From positions 18,932,501 to 18,996,500 of the forward strand of contig CM049405.1 of the NCBI GenBank assembly GCA_026929865.2: a stretch of 64,000 nucleotides of DNA, written 5' to 3'. Shown here piece after piece: positions 60,593 to 64,000 of the stretch (within the stretch, counting starts at the first letter, position 1; every line of letters starts with the position of its first letter). The translations under genes and the position numbers were made by a program. This DNA comes from Hyperoplus lanceolatus (lineage: Eukaryota; Chordata; Actinopteri; Uranoscopiformes; Ammodytidae). A model generated the notes under the pieces. That model did no database searches. It was not told the DNA's origin and saw only the letters and a list, made by a program, of their open reading frames with translations.

Positions 60593-63559
60593 GTTCCAAT
60601 GTCTTTCTAGTTGATGAAATAAAAAGAGTGGCTCACCCACGACGTGGTAGCACTGTTGTTGACAGAAGGCATCATTACATCTCCATTAAACTTGGAATGT
60701 CTGGGTTAGGATTAATTCTCCTTTTCTCTATGCCGCTCTCTGTTAGATGCTCATCCCCAGCACTCACTTTATATTTAATTATCCATAGCCCTGCATTACA
60801 TCACACAATCAATAATGTATTGTGTTTTTAAATTCAGCAAAACGCTTTGATCTTTTTGCTTTCTTCAATCTTAAGGTCCTTATAATCATAATCGATAAAT
60901 GTGTGTCCTCAAGGGATAGGGTTTTTTTAGTATTCCACTAGTCTGAATGACTTTGAGCTTATGGAAAAACAAAAACCCAAGGGCAGAATACTAAGAGTGC
61001 ATCCTGGACGCTTTAGTCTGTGGAGAACCACGGCTAATATCTTTATAGACAAGTGTCAGTCAAAGAACATCATTTATGAGGTGTTCTCACTTTCTTAGGT
61101 AAGGTACATCAGGATATTGTACAGCACTTTATCTATTATGTCTTGACATTTTACAGTCTTAACGTGCCAAAGTCAATGGCGGTGCTCGTCTACACCGCCA
61201 TCATGGAGTCAATCTGCCTCCATTAACGTATGGTACACTGCTGCTACTGGCATGGACAAGGGCAGACTTACAGCGTATCATTTGTCTCACCGAGAAGGTG
61301 CTTGGCTGCAATGTTACATTGCTCCAGAATGTGTATGCCTCCAGGACCCTGAAGATTGCAGGGAAAAAGTGTGTCTGAACCCAACGTTCTGCTCACTTTT
61401 GATTGTAAATATTTATCTTTCCTACATTTGCTTTTACTTATCATATCCATCTCGATTGTGGTAGGCACCAGCAGACCAAGACAAAGTACTTGCCTGTGTA
61501 AACTTAAACAAGGCAATAATCCATTCTGATTCCAGTTCTAGAAATATAACAGACACACTGCCCAGGTTTCTGCTGAAGCACGTCCTAGGTGTGTAAGCGT
61601 GACAGCGTATTAATGACAGTGTCCTGGTGCTGCTGGTTTGGCGGTCATGAGTTCAGCCATGGAGACACGCATGTATGCCAGATCTAGGAACAGCATCAGA
61701 GCAGTGATAAATCATGTGTTGACAACCAGGACAGAGAAGACGCCTCTGCCACAACCTGGTCTTAACAATGATCTATCTTTTTCTGCTAGATACAGTATGA
61801 CAAGAGTCGTGATCAGAGAGTAAAGAGTCTATACAATGCCCCCAGGGACAGGCACCTTAGAGAACAAGGTAGGAGGAATGACTGAACTATTTAAAAAAGC
61901 ACAGAAGCTGAAAATACAAGTCAGCCTTGCAATTTGCCAATTTCACTTGTTTTCCTTTGAAAGGGTAATTTGCCTTATACCCTATTGTCATCTCCATCAT
62001 GCCTACACATTGTAACATGCTGTGCAGAGACAAGGTTGTTGAAACACGTTGCAATGATGTTCAACACTCTTCAAAAAGAGCTTTTCCCTTTTTTCTTTTT
62101 TTAAATATTGGACTATCAACCCGCTGAATGACACCTAGGGATGAAACAGGGGACATTGTTAAACCAGACTTGCAGAAATTCCCTATGTAGCTTATTCTCA
62201 AGCCAGAAAATATCTCAAGATTTGATCAAATGTGCCAGCAGTCGGTGCTGAGTGGTGGTAATAATAGGAATGTCCAATACATTTTGTCCAGTGAACGATA
62301 ATAGTGGTACTGGAGGGAAATAATAATGGTTTTCCTCCCACGTGCTAATACAATAGTCCCTATTAGATCTTTTTTTTTTTTGTCCTCAGGGGTCGGTGCC
62401 ACCAGTGGTTTCCTAATTGACCCTTCCACTCTGCCAGTCTCTGCCAATAACATCTCTGCTCCCTCCATCCTCCTTATCTACTCATCTGCCCCCTTCAACT
62501 GTCAGGGAGAGATAAGAGTTGTCTCTCACCCCCTCTAACCGTGAGATTGACAGGCTGACAAGCCATCTCGAAGGTCAGCCAGGCTAATTGGTTTGTGCAC
62601 GTTTTAGATGGACTATTAGCCCTCACGACTGCTAAACCTCTGTTTCTGTCCCTCCCTCTTTTTTGGGTAGCTCGTAGAGGCAAGTAGTAATAACCAGTAC
62701 AGTGCATTCTTGGGCTCACAAAAGTCGCAAGCGAAAATGATTGGCTGATTTATCTTTTGTTCCTTTTCTTCTTAATTCTAGCAGAGGGAAGGAGAGCGTT
62801 GTTTTGGATTGGCTGTGGACTAAAGCAAGGCTGTAATTTTACCTGATCCTTAAGCTAAAGTGTAGGTCTCAATTCATGTTACAAGTTTTCACACGTTAAT
62901 AGAACAACCACAACATGGTGATGTGTTAGAATCATGTTTGATTATACACATTTCCTTTCTTTGTAATCTTGACTGGTGAGGGCTATGCGAATGGTGTCAA
63001 ATCCTGGTAATCTCTATTTTAACTTCTTATCTGGATTTAGTTCATTTTTGATTGTGTCTGTGCATGTACACTCATTGAAATATATTGTTCACCAGTTAAC
63101 CGGACCCAGTGCATATTTATTTAAAAGGAGGAGATTACAGAAGCAGAAATAAACATTTGCAATAATTCTGTAATGTTATCTTCAATTCACTGTTGTGCTA
63201 AAAAGTGAGTCAAGAGAGACACTCATGGAGACTATTGCTAAGGCATTCCCTCTGGCAAGCTAACACAGTGATGGTTATTATCTTTGACAGGCTACCACTG
63301 ACCAATGGTGCCTTATCATTGACTGTTGTGGCCTGGTGGCAAACAAAGATACACATGTCTGTGTGTGGTGTGGGCCTAAGAGTGAAGGGTACTCCAACAC
63401 AATCCGTTGCCTCACACAGCAGATAAACCAGGTAGGACAGGTACTGTTGCTGCTTTCATGTTCAACTTGTTCAAAGGGTCAGCTAATTGATTAAATTAAG
63501 ATTTTAGATAAAAACCGAAAACCTATCACCACTGCAATATCTTAAAGAAGCACAATTTA
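60593..63559. other. Non-coding stretch, no gene seen
   Basis: Mostly unique-looking DNA. Frames at 61252-61464, 61268-61516 and 62226-62719 are short, overlap on both strands and match nothing recognised. T-runs lie near 62369-62380. No repeat ends were identified. Confidence 0.5.
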
Positions 63560-64000
63560 CTGAGTTGGCAAAACATGATCAAGTATGCAGACTGCACCCT
63601 GGTTTTTAAAATTCTCAACAGACTCGCCCCAGCGCCATTGCAAATGTTTATACAAAAAAATGAAAGTAGATCCACCAGGGCAACTTCTCGAGGTGACTGT
63701 ATTGTTCCTTTTAGAAAAAGTGCCTATGGACAGGCTGTATTTTCATACCGTGCAACTCATACCTGGAACACACTACCCGCTGCTCTACGTGAGCCTCCCA
63801 CTCTTGGCTCTTTTAAAAAACGTCTTAAAGTATGGCTGCTGGAATCTCAAAACTGTTCACACAATCTATCATAGATTTTTATTTTTATTTATTTATTTAT
63901 TTATTTATTTTTAACATTATTTGAATAATTGTTTTTACTCCCTTGTTCTGTCGGTTGCATGTTTTTTTTTTTTATATTTCCTTTTAGATTGTCTGTTTTT
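63560..64000 (+). mobile_element. 5'-truncated LINE fragment, same family as 19.7-24.0 kb
   Basis: The sequence starts in the C-terminal part of the reverse-transcriptase gene and continues into a T-rich 3' untranslated region with a TTTA run (63882-63910). The window ends before any tail. Confidence 0.75.
63575..63874 (+). pseudogene. LINE ORF C-terminus
   Basis: About 99 residues: MIKYADCTLVFKILNRLAP, ATSRGDCIVPFRKSAYG, then TWNTLPAALREPPTLGSFKK and a stop. The order and motifs match the C-terminal 100 residues of the LINE at 19.7-24.0 kb (LIKYANLCLIFKIL, SSRGDCVVPFRKSAF). Here the end is intact, while the longer copy is frameshifted. The polymerase catalytic region is absent, so this is a dead fragment. 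Confidence 0.8.

Noticed and set aside
61252-61516. Overlapping frames on both strands
   Set aside because: Neither strand shows a recognisable domain or a splice context.

Overview
This window looks like repeat-packed intergenic DNA from a ray-finned fish, probably a teleost. The reasons are fish-type Tc1, piggyBac, hAT-like and L2 elements, a sushi-type self-primed gypsy element, long CA/GT microsatellites and AT-rich unique DNA. I found no convincing host exon on either strand. Every long reading frame that makes sense belongs to a mobile element, so I read the 64 kb as a gene desert or the inside of a very large intron. There is no CRISPR array, rRNA or prokaryote-style operon, and no clear tRNA gene.

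Layout. 1-776: tandem repeat of about 263 bp. 850-2570: TA microsatellites, then a frameshifted tyrosine-recombinase gene (minus). 2.6-7.1 kb: mostly unique DNA with a small foldback, a long CA run and a decayed Tc1. 7092-8823: piggyBac-like element with intact TTAA flanks and a nested MITE. 8954-19629: gypsy (Ty3/sushi-type) LTR retrotransposon with 428-bp LTRs and an AAATG target duplication. Its gag is split by an L2-type LINE (minus, 10.2-14.05 kb), and just after the zinc knuckle by a younger retrovirus-like LTR element (minus, 14212-17885). 19.7-24.03 kb: a second, unrelated LINE (plus). 24-30.8 kb: dispersed repeats, an 81-bp perfect palindrome and a 455-bp MITE in unique DNA. 30.8-36.66 kb: a nest of TTAA-flanked and CAGGG-ended DNA elements with a 5'-truncated LINE inside. 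37.8-39.75 kb: two MITEs. 43.2-43.96 kb and 53.58-55.19 kb: a deleted and a nearly full-length copy of one Tc1 family. 48.8-52.8 kb: an old dispersed repeat split by a CAGGG-ended element that itself holds a foldback and an hAT element. 55.29-56.57 kb: a MITE with a 3-bp duplication. The rest is unique DNA, another MITE, and a LINE fragment at the right edge.

How it fits together. These are not cooperating genes. They form a stratigraphy: target duplications and interrupted reading frames give the order of insertion at several sites. Both LTR elements lack reverse transcriptase but keep nearly identical LTRs, which suggests they moved with enzymes supplied by other copies. The points most worth following are the self-priming signal that overlaps the gypsy gag start, the RT-less open frame joining protease to integrase pieces, the tRNA-Tyr primer site of the retrovirus-like insert, the Tc1 deletion copy that keeps a small DNA-binding frame, the palindromic 16-mer array in a large foldback, and the perfect 81-bp palindrome.
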